Part shown: positions 34,428 to 46,469 of the stretch, piece after piece
Layout of the letters: each line of letters starts with the position of its first letter
Position numbering within the stretch: the stretch's first letter is position 1
Source of the DNA: Quillaja saponaria
Lineage: Eukaryota; Streptophyta; Magnoliopsida; Fabales; Quillajaceae
DNA: 64,000 nucleotides
NCBI GenBank assembly: GCA_029379385.1
Contig: CM055611.1
Coordinates: 12,036,062 to 12,100,061, forward strand
Reading direction: 5' to 3'
The notes under the pieces: generated by a model
What the model was told of the DNA's origin: nothing
Seen by the model: the letters and a program-made list of their open reading frames with translations, nothing else
The model's database searches: none
Made by a program: the position numbers and the translations under genes

Positions 34428-36858
34428 TCGATACATACTCTCTCTTACATTTTATCTCTCTTTATTTTTCATTTGAATGGATCCTAAGTGCTCTTTCAAA
34501 TATTCAAACTCAACTAGTAAAGGAAGTTAGGTGCCCACCTTTGGAAATAGGAAATGTAGAAAAACCCACTTTTTTTTTTTATTTTTTTTTTTACAAGTAC
34601 CGAAATAAGTACCATTATTTTTTAAAATTATTTAAACTAAAAAAACACATCTAAAAACCAAAAATATTTTTCACAATTATAAGTAAATTGAATTTCTTTT
34701 TAATGTTTAGAGAATCACTAAGATCTTCACAATTTTTTTAAAAATAATAATTTTTAGGTTTAAATTATTTAATTAATTAAAAAAATTGTAAATAAGATAT
34801 TATAAATTTAGAAAACTAAATTAAATTTATTTTAGGTATATTAATGAAAGTATTTATATAAATTGATAAAATGTTGTTATCATTACTTTTCATATTTTTC
34901 TACAACAAATAAAGATATATATATATATATATATAGACCCCGACAAAAATAAATAAAATAAACAATACTCCATTAAAACAGGGAACTTAAAACTACCAAA
35001 GAACAAGATGATTGTGAGTCTTCTTCAACTTTATCAATAGATCCATTCTTCAAGGAATTCAGTTTTGTCTTCTCACTGTATCTAGTAAGTCCTATTTCAT
35101 AAAAGTTAGTAACTTACCAGCTATATGTATCACAAATAACTTCTTCAACTAACTTATAATGAAGCATTCTACAACTGGCATTACATATATGGGGACTTAA
35201 GAAGCTGTTGCATCATTTCCAAACTGCCAATAAAAATAGATATATAGAGAAACTATTATTAGTAATCGCCATCACTATTAAGAGTGGGGTAAAAAATAGG
35301 AAAAATAGGGGAAATGAATTGGGAGCCTAATATAGCCATTTTGTCTAGCAAACGAAATTAAGAAGCAACTAATAAGGAAAAGTTATAAAAGATAATTGTT
35401 CATGCTAAATAATGATAATAAGAGAACATCTATTGAAACACAACTCAAATAGTATTTCTCTTTTTTTTCATTGTTTATCTCATAATCATTTGATTTTGGA
35501 AACAAACTCCCAAAAAAAGTGAATGGAATGCCTCCGAACTGCATAATCTTTTGGTTAATTAAGCATCCAAAAGTGGAACTTGCTGTTCCAAAGGTGCTTG
35601 TATCAACAACAACAAAATACCTACACCAAACCTCTATCAATTATCATTTTATAAAAGAGAAAGGGAAATAAGTCTTATCCCTTCACCAAGACCAAAAGCT
35701 TATTTTATGAACGTGATGTCAGAATACAGATACAAATAAAAGACCACCACATGTACAACAAAGTAAAGAACTACAATGTATTAGCAATATCAACTTCAAA
35801 AGCTTTATAGGATCCATTGGTTTATCAACAATCCTTATCCTAAACCCATAAAACCTGTGAGATGGGACTCATCCTCATCCTAAAGAGCAATTAAGTTGAA
35901 ATTCAGAGAAAAAAAAAATGAACAACAATAATTGAAAAAGAGTAGCTAAAATCCAATTTAGGAAAAGAGTTCTTAATAGAATATTCGCCTACACCTTGCA
36001 AGCAGACTTGCAAACTATCTTAGACCTTCTTTCATATCATGGAAGCTTTAGGAAAAGCAATATTAGAAATGCAGGAGATACAAAAATTGAAACAACAGTA
36101 GCTAAAATTCAACTTGCTACTAAAAACAGGGAAAATAGATGATATGAAGAGCAACTTGACTTTGCAGATAGTAATTGAAATGAATGTTTCTCTTTTATTT
36201 GATACAAGATTGGATTAAGTATGCAGCTAATCTGTTAATAACTAGAAAACATTATAAATAAGCTCGATACTTAGTTCATGAGTTATTATGCAGATCATTA
36301 GTTGTACTACAAAACTTAGAAACTCTTATAAAAAAAAAAGCATGGTAAAATTTACCATAGCTCTAAGCATTAAAAGGCATGAATAAACAATATTCTTCAA
36401 ACAATTATGTGATCAAATTCTAATACAATAATCATGTCATTGCACATAAATTGTGGATTTTTAAGAAGGACTTACAGATTTTCCTTAGGAAAGAAACTTA
36501 AGTTGCTTCTAAGGAAACATGACAGGATCAAAAGTGAAAAGTTGAAGAGCTCTCTTCCATTAGATTACATGCGTAAAGTAGCATCCTAGTTACATTCAAA
36601 CTATATATAGCCAAAACAAAATCCACAACTACCCTGACTCTTAGCCAACGACCTACTAATTGTTCCCCATGAGTCGAAGCCAGATCCAATATCCTATTTT
36701 TTATTCCACATATTAATCAAAACAATATCTCATTAGTTTAATCCCCAATTCAAAAATCAGATGAATCTAGTTTACATCTTAAGCTTCAAAAAAGTTCCAA
36801 ACTTTCAAGGCAGTTAGTATCTGAAATGAACTCCTTACTTATATTTATCACATTAACT
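34428..36858. other. AT-rich intergenic DNA
   Basis: Mostly A/T-rich single-copy-looking sequence with a TA tract at about 34915-34934 and poly-T at 34569-34592. I recognise no gene, RNA or element. Confidence 0.4.
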
Positions 36859-37008
36859 TTAGTCAATTATGTCATTGGCACCTATGTATTGCAGATCACC
36901 AACACCTTCATCTTCATCATGTGGCTCAATAGTCAACACCGACTTTAGTAATACCTCTTCCCCCTCCACCATAAGCTCCTCTCCTAAAACCACAACTGGG
37001 TAAGCCAT
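36859..37008 (-). other. Short acidic open frame of unknown origin
   Basis: A 49-codon minus-strand frame with ATG at 37008 and TAA at 36861-36859. It starts MAYPVVVLGEELMVEGEEVL and later reads EPHDEDEGVGDLQYIGAND, an acidic composition with ordinary codon use unlike the surrounding AT-rich DNA. It could be a leftover exon, the end of the neighbouring pararetrovirus region, or a mobile element tail. I do not recognise it. Confidence 0.25.
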
Positions 37009-37149
37009 TGTGGAAATTGATATTGAACATAATTTTTGAAGTAAATTAACCTAGAATGCTTGTAACTCTTATTTTAAAACAAAATGTTTTGCATCATGCG
37101 TCTTGGTAATCCTAATAATTATAACTGATTTGATCAAAAGGTTGGGAGA

Positions 37150-40100
37150 ATTTGCAAAGTTTAGATAAATAAGAATTCCAGTCTAAAGGTTTGAGAATTT
37201 AGATGACAGAATGTGTTATAAAATTAGCATTTGATTTTAATTTATAATGTTTGATAGCAATAGAATTACTATCAACCAAAACAAAATTGTAAAATTTTTG
37301 GGCTTTTGAAATATTGGAAGGAGAGAAATGCTGGTATTGTGGAAAAATCTTTTGATCGGCAAATTGAGGATTGTCAGTCCAAAATTTTGGTTCCATTTGG
37401 ATAATGGTTTGAGGTATATCAATTAGAACATACAAAGTTTATGATTTTTGATTTTTGAGAAGAGATGGGAGTAACATTAGAATCAGAAATAATAGCCTTA
37501 CTTGTTGATGAAACTTTTGTTACCAATTTTGCCAATTAGTTGATTGCTTGCATGAAATCCTTTTGATGGAGATTAATAATGTCTTTTGAGTTTGTAAGAG
37601 CCATAATTTTAGATTCTTCTTCTTCGACAAGGTTAGCCCAAGTCTTTTTAGTAAGAGATAAGAATTTTTGTGTTTGAAGTTGACCTTGAATTCCTAATAG
37701 ATTTTCTATTGGGAAAACATAAGACTCTTTTAATTGTTTTTAGGTAAATTTGGTTTAGCACTCAACTTGCTTTTCTTTCTTTTTGCAAGGCATGTTTCTA
37801 TCTCATGAGTGAAATAATCTGGGATGGATTGGAGTTACCTTTAATATACTTGATGTCAAAATCAAAAGCAGATAAAATTGCTTGCCAAGAGATAATTATT
37901 ATTTTATTTTTTTGAATCAAGATTTTTTACATCCTTTTGTAAAACATCTTTTGTCGATTTACAATTAACTTTAACCAAAAAGTTTTGATTAAGTAAATCA
38001 CTTTGAAATTTTGAAATACATAAAAAGATTGCTAAATTTTTTATTTTTTATTGTGGATTAATTTTGTTGTGTAGAATTACAATGTTTTGATGCATATGCA
38101 ATGATATCTTGTTTTTTATGAACGATTGTTTGAGAATTCCACAATAACCTATGTTAAAGGCTTAAGTTTCAACAATTTTGAAAGCTTTTGGATCAGAGAG
38201 TATGAACATAAGAGTTTTTTTACTCTTAATTTGATTTGTTTAACTATATTGGTATGTACATTAGACTAAGGAAGAGCATCAATGTTTAGTTTGTCATGTA
38301 AAGGTTTGATAAGATTACTAACTCAAGGGAAAAAAATCATAAACATAATTGAGATATTCAAGAAATCCTTGTAATTGCTTTTTGTCTATATTATGATATG
38401 GGAATTTATTAACAAACTAAATAGTCGTATCAATTTAAGTGATTGTTCCACGTGAATATTGGGGCCAAGAAATCTAAATTTGATTTAGAATGTTATAACC
38501 CGATATCATAAAGTCGAGTCTTAGAGATAATGTGTAAAATTGGTCTATAGTTTATTATTTCAAACAAAGCAAAATTTAAGTAGAGGAATACTTATACATA
38601 CATGTGTTTGTTTATATGTGGTACAAGAATTATTTTCCTCCACATATTTTAGGTAGACTTTGACTTTAGATTTTTTTTCCCCCTTCTTGAATCTTCCCTT
38701 CATTGCCTCTTTTTCACTTTACTTCTCTACCACCCGAGTTATAGTAAGACATGTTCTGTTTTTTATTTCGGTTGGGGATTTTTTTAGTTTGCCATAGATC
38801 ACGGGTTGCAACTTTCTCTTACTCCTTCAAGAGCTTCAAGTTTTTCTCTTAGCATGTAGTCCTTTCCTTTTCTTTTCCTCAACTATTGTTTGGTCGTTAT
38901 CCCTTAATTTGGCTTTAGGATGTAGTAGCCCAGTATAGTATCTTTGAGGGAAAGTTCTTATTTCCCTTCTTGTCACTTGCTACACCTTCATCTAGTAACT
39001 TGTACAAAGTGATTCAGCCACTGTTTGAGGGTGTTTGGTGTCACCTTGTAGCTATCTTTGATATGGCCATGTATTTCATTGCTAAGGGCATAATGTCTTG
39101 TAACCTTCCTAATACTTGAAGTTGTTATCATCAAAGTCTTCTCAAACCATGGCAGCCACAATGTTGAGCGTTAGCCACCATAACTATGTGTTTAGCATCA
39201 ACCCTTTTGGTTGTTTTGGTAAGTTTGATTCATGAAATTTAGAAATGGGTAAGAATGTTACAAGCAGCCATGGTTGACAGCAAAAATATTTCTCTTAGCA
39301 ACCATTGCTGCATAAGTATGTGCAATGGTTTATGTGTATTTGAGTTAAGTTATTGATATTTTTTGATATATTGGAATATGTAATGTTTAATTTGAGTTGT
39401 TTGCATTATGGTTGATATGTGAAATTATTTTTGGTTTATAAGGGCCAATAAAACTGATTTTATTTCCGAAATGAATTTTCTCCGAAACATTTTTTTACTT
39501 CTGAAATAGAATCAAGGTGCACCTAAGATATTTTGAGATACTCTGATTTGATATGTGATTAAAATATTTGAGTACTCAGCCCTTGTGCGAAGGATATGTA
39601 CGGGAAATATATTTGGTGTGCGGGCATAAAAACTGCCCAGTGGGAGGATATATGGTGTGTGGGGCTGAGTTACTCTATTGGCCCTTTATATGCTTTAAAT
39701 GTTCTGAATACTTTCTTTGAATTGTGGGTTTTGAACATTCTGATTGATTTATTCACCTTGTGTATTATGTAAATCGTGATTAACTAATTTCATAATAATT
39801 ATATTTACGTACGTGCATAATTTTATTAAGATATTTCACATGGCTTCATGAGCTTATTTAATTTACATGTGTACTTTTTGCTTTAGTTGATGCTAGTACA
39901 TTTTGGGCATGTTCTTCCACACACTAAGTCCGTGACTCACCACTCTTTTGTTGATAATTTTTTATTTATTTAGCAATAGCATCTTTGTGAGCATCAACAA
40001 TTGATATTAAGCTAACAAAGTAATTGGTGGCAAGGCATATTCAAGATCGCTTACTAGAAGTCAAAAAATGAAAGTTTGTAGTCACATTAAGACTTTGGTG

Positions 40101-42640
40101 TCAGATTTTGTATTGTCTGTTGATTTATTATTTGTTGTTGTGGTGAATAAAGAGGAGCTGCATATATATATTGTGATTGTGTAAACTGGTTGAATGTAAC
40201 TAGAAATTATATATTTGTATTTTGGGTGTGTTCCAGTTTATAGGGAATATCTGTAGAAATTTTAAGTAAATTGTTATACATTTCATTAAATAAATATTTG
40301 TGGTTAACTTTTGCTTTTCTAAACTTTACTTTCATGTTATGGTTTAGTAAAAAATCGTATATGTTTCTCTGTCTTGAAGTCAAGGGTTACAAAGATTTTG
40401 TTATTCATTCCTCCAGCCAGTCATGTCTCCGTGTAGTGTGTGACATGGAAAATATTGAATTTTATTCTAAACACAACTAAAGTATTTTGTTTTGTAGTGT
40501 GAAAGAAGGCATTGAATGTTCATCTTTATTTTGAGAGAAGATTAAAACATTATCAATGTAGACAATAATAAATTTTGTATAAGGATCAAAAATATCATTC
40601 ATTATTTGTTGAAATTCAAAAGGTGCATTTTTCAGGACAAAAGGCATAACATTCCATTCATACTTTTCAAAAGGAACAATAAAAGCTATTTTGTATCTAT
40701 CAGTTTCTTTTATTTGAATTTTTCAAAAACTAGATTTCATACCTAATTTTGAAAATAATTTTGAAGAGTGTAAGTGATTGAGAAGATCTTTTTTATTAGG
40801 AATAGGGTACCTAACCAATTGAAGATCTTGGTTAAGTTGTTTATAGGTAATAACTAAAGAGGGAGTCTCGTGTTCAATTTTGGCATTTTTGTTGACATAA
40901 AATGCAGAACAAGACCAAAGAATCTTGCTCTTGCAAATAATACTTTTGAAAAAAGATCATTAATTTCTTTTTGACAAAATTCAAGCATTTCTTAATTTAT
41001 TTAGATTGGACGATAAGGAAGATCTACCATATGTTGTTTTTCTTCTAGAAAGCATCTGGAAGATTATAACAAATTTGTTTTTGAATTTTTTTCCTCAAAA
41101 TTTTGAATTTTATTTTTATGATTGAATCAAAAAATTGATTTTCAATTCTTTTGAAAAATATCTCATCGAAAAGGTAATTAATTTTTATTTTTTTTTTGTC
41201 AATTAGATTGAGGTTTATGAAAATATGTTTTTTAAGGAATGGGAAAACTACAGTTTGGCCATGATTTCTTTGGATATTCCTCTATCAACCCAAAAACGTT
41301 CTAATTGATGAATAAAGGATGACTAGATTTGTGATATTTTGACATGTGGGAAAGTTGTTATGATTTACAAAGGTGAATTATCAATTATAACATTAGAACA
41401 TTTGTAGTGAATTATGATTTTTGTTCCATTAGTGGATGTTAACCTTTCATAAGTTTCCTTTCATAATATTTTGTGCATATTTGGCCTTCTAATCTGCAAC
41501 AAAAATCTACAACAGTATCAAACAAAGCTACTATTTCAAGGACAAAGATATTGCCAATAATAAGTTTAATTGATACATACCATTTTTAATAAGAAACACA
41601 ATTAATAAGGTTGAGAAAACCTTCATTAGCAAATTCTATTGGATTATCGTCAGAAAAAGACTTAGAAGAACCTTTCAAAGATAATTAGTCTTGCCTTTTT
41701 AAAGAAATTTGGTTGTTAAAGTGTTTTCTTATTGTTAAGTTTAAGCTTTTTAACGTCAAATTTATATTTGAAACTTCATGTTGAGATCTTGAAGAGTAAC
41801 TTGTTATGTTTTTTAAGAATTAAATATGGATAAAACTTCTTTATATTGAAAGAGTTGGTGACAGTGTGAAGTTTGTGAGTAGGCTTACTTGGTTTGTTGG
41901 AGGATCCAGAGTTTCTTTCAGTTTTTACAGATAATTTTCTTTTCTTCATCATTTGGAAGATGTGTAATGACTTCGAAAAGATAATCTCGTTCTCTTGTTA
42001 AGACATTACATTCGAGAGTCTCTTGAGAAGCTTCAGAGAAAACTTCATTATTTTGAATTTGGTTTATGTCTTCATTGTCAGAGAAAACTTGAACTTCATG
42101 ACCAGAAAAATCTTCTATTGGAAGACTATCAAGTTGTGCCAAAAGTTTTTTTGTAATGTTTAAAGCTTCAATTTTTCTTGTAATTTTACAATATTTGGCA
42201 ATATGACCTGATTAATTACATTTAAAACAAACCACTTATCTTTATTTTGAAAATGCTGAGAAGCATGTTTATATTTGTAAATTCTTTTACTAGTTCTTAT
42301 TGAAGATTTATCATATGTTTTGGGAGATTTAGAAACTATTTTCTTTTTGGTTTGGACGAATAAGGAGGAAAATCAAATCCATACTGAGCACATAAACTTC
42401 CTAAGTTTTTTCAATTTAGGGTAGATTAAATCCATTTTTATCATCTTCACAGATTTTTAATGCAACTTGTTGGACATAACTACAAAGATGACCATAAATT
42501 AGTTGCTCAAGAGGGATAATATTGTTGTTGATATTTCGAATTTCTCTATAACATTGTCTCCTAATGATTAAGGAAGGCCTGCTAGAATTTTTATTTTTTT
42601 CCTTTTTTCCAGCATAGTTGATTGCTATCGAATGTAGAGA
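37150..42640 (-). pseudogene. Endogenous pararetrovirus (caulimovirid) remnant
   Basis: Reading the minus strand from 42640 down, one finds in caulimovirid order: an acidic coat-protein-like region (41918-42142 and beyond) beside a C-x2-C-x4-H-x4-C zinc knuckle at 42229-42188 that is broken by a stop; an aspartic protease with the active D-T-G changed to D-T-V (41522-41514); reverse transcriptase at about 40930-40540, whose catalytic motif reads YIDN instead of YIDD (40560-40549); RNase H at about 38485-37780; and a further unassigned frame to about 37150 (an open stretch lies at 37435-37199). A solo LTR splits RT from RNase H. Stops and frameshifts are frequent throughout, so no protein could be made. 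Such copies are integrated DNA virus relics; the genus (petuvirus- or florendovirus-like) cannot be settled here. Confidence 0.82.
38491..40445 (+). mobile_element. Solo LTR inserted in the pararetrovirus
   Basis: Starts TGTTATAACCCGATAT at 38491 and ends GTGTGACA at 40445. The flanking 5-mers TAGAA (38486-38490) and TGGAA (40446-40450) agree at 4 of 5 positions. At 1,955 bp it is shorter than its relatives (3.1-3.6 kb), so internal deletions occurred. It shares the GGGCCAATAAAACTGATTT block and the GGTGCACCTAAGATA block with 6221-8869. The viral RT frame stops at its 3' edge and the viral RNase H frame resumes at its 5' edge (minus strand), so it landed in an already integrated viral copy. 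Confidence 0.85.
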
Positions 42641-42678
42641 AGATTTAGGTAAAAAATGTATCTTTATACTACTTAAAG

Positions 42679-43825
42679 TCAGCTATATATATATATATAT
42701 ATCGTGGCATATGCATTGCGCATGAATTATGTTTATGATACTTACATATATTCATATACATATCAAGAAATTATAGGTGATAAAAAAAAAAAATCATGCT
42801 AATGACATTAAAAAAATAGATAAATCTTTAAAGAAAAATTAACTCATAATATAAACATATAATTTTTGTAAAATTTTTGAAATCTTAATTTTATTTTATT
42901 TTTTTTACTAGTAGAAAAAAAAAATTAATAGTCAGAAAATAATTATAATCCTATTGATATTAAAAAATAAATTAAATTAAATAATATATTTGAAAAAATA
43001 ACAACTAAAATATATCTATGTAATAGTAAAAACTTATAAAGTTATTTAAGTAAATAAATTTTCTTTCCCATAAAACACTTTTATACTCATAAAAAAATAA
43101 ATAAATAAAAAAAGATCTAGCAAAAAAATTAATTCATAAATTTGTAACTTTTTAATTCTTAAGATGAAAAAAGAATCAAAAATTAAAACGACAGTAACAT
43201 AATTACAAAAACTATACTCTCAATGTTTTTTAGTTCATATATTGTTTCTTCTTCTTCTTTTTTTAATTTAATTCATAAATTTGAGAAGATATAATAATAT
43301 TATAATTATTATAAAATTATTAGCAAAAAATTTGAGAAATTCAATATGAAATACTATTGTCCTATAATTATTAAAAAAATTATAATTTTTAAATGAATTA
43401 AAATTTAAAGCAATAATATTATAATCATAAAAATTATATTCTTAATATTTTTAATTCATAATCTTTTCCTTTTTAATTTTTAATTCATAAATTTGATTAG
43501 AACTAAAAAATTGTGGTTATTAGAAACTTATTAAACAAAAAATTTAAGAAATTCAATCTTAATTACTATTGACATATATTTATTAAAAAAATTAAAGATT
43601 TATTGATATTGAGAAGAATTAGTAAAAAAAATAAATCAATAGTTATATTACATTTACAATCCTACTGATTTTAAAATAAAGAAAAATTAGAAGAAAAAAA
43701 ATAACAAAATAATTGCCTATTTAAAGTAAAATAACTTCTAAAGATAACTAGTAATAATAATAACTCATAAAAGTATTTAAAGAAAAAAAATAATTCTACC
43801 ATTAACCACTTTATATATATATAGA
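42679..43825 (-). mobile_element. Candidate non-autonomous Helitron (copy 1)
   Basis: On the minus strand the 5' end reads TCTATATATATATAAAGTGG then TTAATGG (from 43825), homologous to the 5' end of the better-preserved copy at 47773. The 3' end holds a degenerate hairpin-like CATGCGCAATGCATATG and a CTGA at 42682-42679, matching the Helitron CTRR terminus. The expected flanking A and T are not present, so the edges are approximate. The interior is AT-rich with no Rep/helicase coding. Confidence 0.45.
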
Positions 43826-44937
43826 AATAGGAAGTATTTTAGAGATTCTTCGCATTGCTATTCTTTTAGTTTATTATTGTGTTTGCATCCTTTTCTACCC
43901 TGTTTGGTTGCTTAGAAAATGGTATTGGTATTTATACCATACTTTTGTTTGTGTCTATTTTTTATGAGCAGAAATAGGAAGAAATGATAAAAAAATGTTT
44001 TTTTTATGTGGAAAATCCTTGCTTTTGCTGTCATCGGGGTCCCTTTTCTATCCTATTTAGTTGCTTATAAAATTGAAGAAAACTATGTTTGGTTTCATTC
44101 ATATGTGAGAACAATCACATTGTGCATTACCCAACTAAGTAAAGCATTTCGTTCCATGAAACATGCATGGTTGTAATTTTTATTGACTTATCTCTCTTCT
44201 TGCCCCTTCTTATTTATTGCTTAAAAAAAAAAATATGAAATTCAATATTTTTTTTTCTGTTTAATTTTTTGCGTGCCTGACAAAATGATTTATTGTAGTT
44301 TCTTTTTATCCTTTACTTTTTGGTGATATAAGCCTATGTCAGGTATTAATTGAATCATAACTTAAATTGAAATGGGAAATGATATATTTTCAGGCATCAG
44401 CAATGGAACTCAAGTAGATGGGAGAATTTTGCAGGGTTTTTCAAAAGAGCTTTGTACAAGACCAAGACTTTTTAGAACAGAATTATTCATTAATTATACT
44501 AATTAATTATGTGCCAATTAAAAAAAAATCAATTAAATTATATGAGAATTTCTTATTAGTTAACTTTAAATTATATTAAATTCAATCCATATAAGTTTTT
44601 TAATTACAAAATTGTAATTTGTTCTTTAATTTTTTTATTTGCTGCTAGAATACATTTTTTTAACATGATATACCCCAATAATGATAGACAAACTCTAACT
44701 TTTAGTCTATGATAATTGACCTTAGTACTGACGTTCCTTAAATTAATTATTTTATGTCCTTTTTTATTCTTTTTTTTTTTTTTTTTTTTTTGACTTTTTT
44801 TCATTAGGTGGCTGATCATAAAATTTTATATATTTGAGCAATTTAAAGATTTTGGATAGAAACGACAACGCGTGCTTAGTTTGCTTTTTTTTTTTTTTTT
44901 TAAGAAGCTCTGCAAACTTTTTTTATTTATTATTATA
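43826..44937. other. AT-rich spacer between Helitron-like elements
   Basis: No gene or named repeat is recognised. Long poly-T tracts occur at about 44770-44791 and 44885-44901, just before a Helitron-like terminus at 44938. Confidence 0.4.
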
Positions 44938-44975
44938 CTAGCATCCTTACATGCGCTTTTGCGCATGCTAAGATG
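44938..44975 (-). mobile_element. Helitron-like 3' terminus (hairpin plus CTAG)
   Basis: Read on the minus strand: a GC-rich hairpin GCATGCGC-AAAA-GCGCATG followed after a few bases by GGATGCTAG at 44938 and then T. A hairpin near a CTRR end followed by T is the textbook Helitron 3' end. The rest of the element (toward higher coordinates) cannot be bounded because other insertions follow. Confidence 0.5.
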
Positions 44976-45020
44976 TCTTTTTTCTTCTTCTTTAGGAAAG
45001 AAGTGTGAAATTTTTAAATA

Positions 45021-45446
45021 TTAGCATCCTCGCACACACTCTCTCGCGTGCTCAGATTTTTTTTTCTTTTTTAGAAGAAAGATATAAAATTATTTTCAGC
45101 ATATACCCATGTGCCAACGTGTCATGTTATTTTCAGAACATACTCCTCTATTAGGTTGTAAGTTCTTCACTCTCACCCGCATTCTCTTTTAGAATGTAAA
45201 ATTCTAGAGATGACAAACTTTTAATTATTTTTATAACATTACCCATTACATGCAGAGTTTTTCATCTCTAAAATTTTACATGCTAAAAGAAAATGCAAGT
45301 GAGAATGAAGAACTATATCCTGATAGAGGAGTACATCCCTTGAAAAATAACATGACACGCTAGCACATGAGTATGCACTAAAAGTAATTTTACACCTTTC
45401 CTCTAAAAATGAAAAAGCATCTGAGCAAACACGTGCGAGGATGCTA

Positions 45447-45447
<1 letters not shown>
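45021..45447. mobile_element. Palindromic element with Helitron-like 3' ends facing outward
   Basis: The left half (45021-45215) and right half (45255-45447) are inverted copies about 190 bp long. Shared text includes TAGCATCCTCGCAC, AACATACTCCTCTAT (reverse complement ATAGAGGAGTAC), AGTTCTTCA(C/T)TCTCA, and GTAAAATT.TAGAGATG at the centre. The outer ends read CTAA then T (minus strand at 45021) and CTAG then T (plus strand at 45447). It could be a foldback MITE or two Helitron 3' ends joined head to head. No protein is encoded. A TA microsatellite follows at 45451-45480. Confidence 0.7.
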
Positions 45448-45480
<33 letters not shown>

Positions 45481-45484
<4 letters not shown>

Positions 45485-46242
45485 TTTTAGTTTTTTTCGA
45501 AATTGTCTATATTTATTTTTTAAATTCATATAAACTTAAATTTATTAAATTTCATTATCATTAAAAAATTTAATTTACTTTATTTAATATTAGTTATATA
45601 ATGAAAATAATTAACGTTACAATTAATTAAAACAAAAGACTCAATAGGACTCATTTAAAAAGAGACAGAATAATAATATAAGTTGTATTTGGTTGGCAAT
45701 CTTATGTTTGTATTTTCAAATTTTCATTATTTTCTCAACACTGTTTTCATTCTTAATTTCAATTTTCTACAAAATGTGTTGATTGTAAAATTAAAATTTG
45801 TTTTTAGAAAATAAAAATAATGAAAATGAGTTTGGTTGCATGTATAACATTTAGATTGAATTAAATCTCCTCTTTTGAGATTTACTGAATTGATAAAATT
45901 GACATTCCTCCCTAGACGGATAGAAAATTAACAGTGTTACAAGATGATTTCTTAAAAATACTAAAGTTCTTACTTTTTTTTCTTCTAAGTACTGAGAAAT
46001 CCTATTTTTATTTTTCTATTTTCAAATGAGTACTTTTATTTTATGCTTTCTTATACTTTTCTAGTTTTTTTTTTTTTTCCTAAACAATATTAATAAATTC
46101 TATTAATCCCATCTTTTTTAACTTTAACATATTATTTTTAATAAAACATAAATTAAAATATTTGACAACATGTATAACTAGAACTAAATTTGAATACAAA
46201 ATAAAATAAAGTTAATTTTTCTTTGTTTTTTATGATATAAAT
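45481..46242. other. AT-rich spacer
   Basis: Poly-T and A-rich tracts; no gene or element was recognised. Confidence 0.35.
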
Positions 46243-46310
46243 GATAAAATTATAAATCTATATGAACTTAAGAGATAAAATTATAAATCTATATGAACTT
46301 AAGAGATAAA
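46243..46310 (+). repeat. Two perfect tandem copies of a 31-bp unit
   Basis: The unit starting GATAAAATTATAAATC and ending GAACTTAAGA occurs at 46243-46273 and 46274-46304, and a partial third copy (GATAAA) follows. The two copies are identical, so this is a recent local duplication. Confidence 0.85.
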
Positions 46311-46469
46311 CTCAATCTTTTGAAAAAAAAAAAGGCAATTTATCTATATAAATATACTCATGAAAATAAATTTTGAAACACGAATGTGGCAGGACAAGCT
46401 AGAAATATTTTACTAGTTGTAAGAGTTTGACTTTTTTGCTTTTATAAAGTATTGACAAAATTTTATTTA

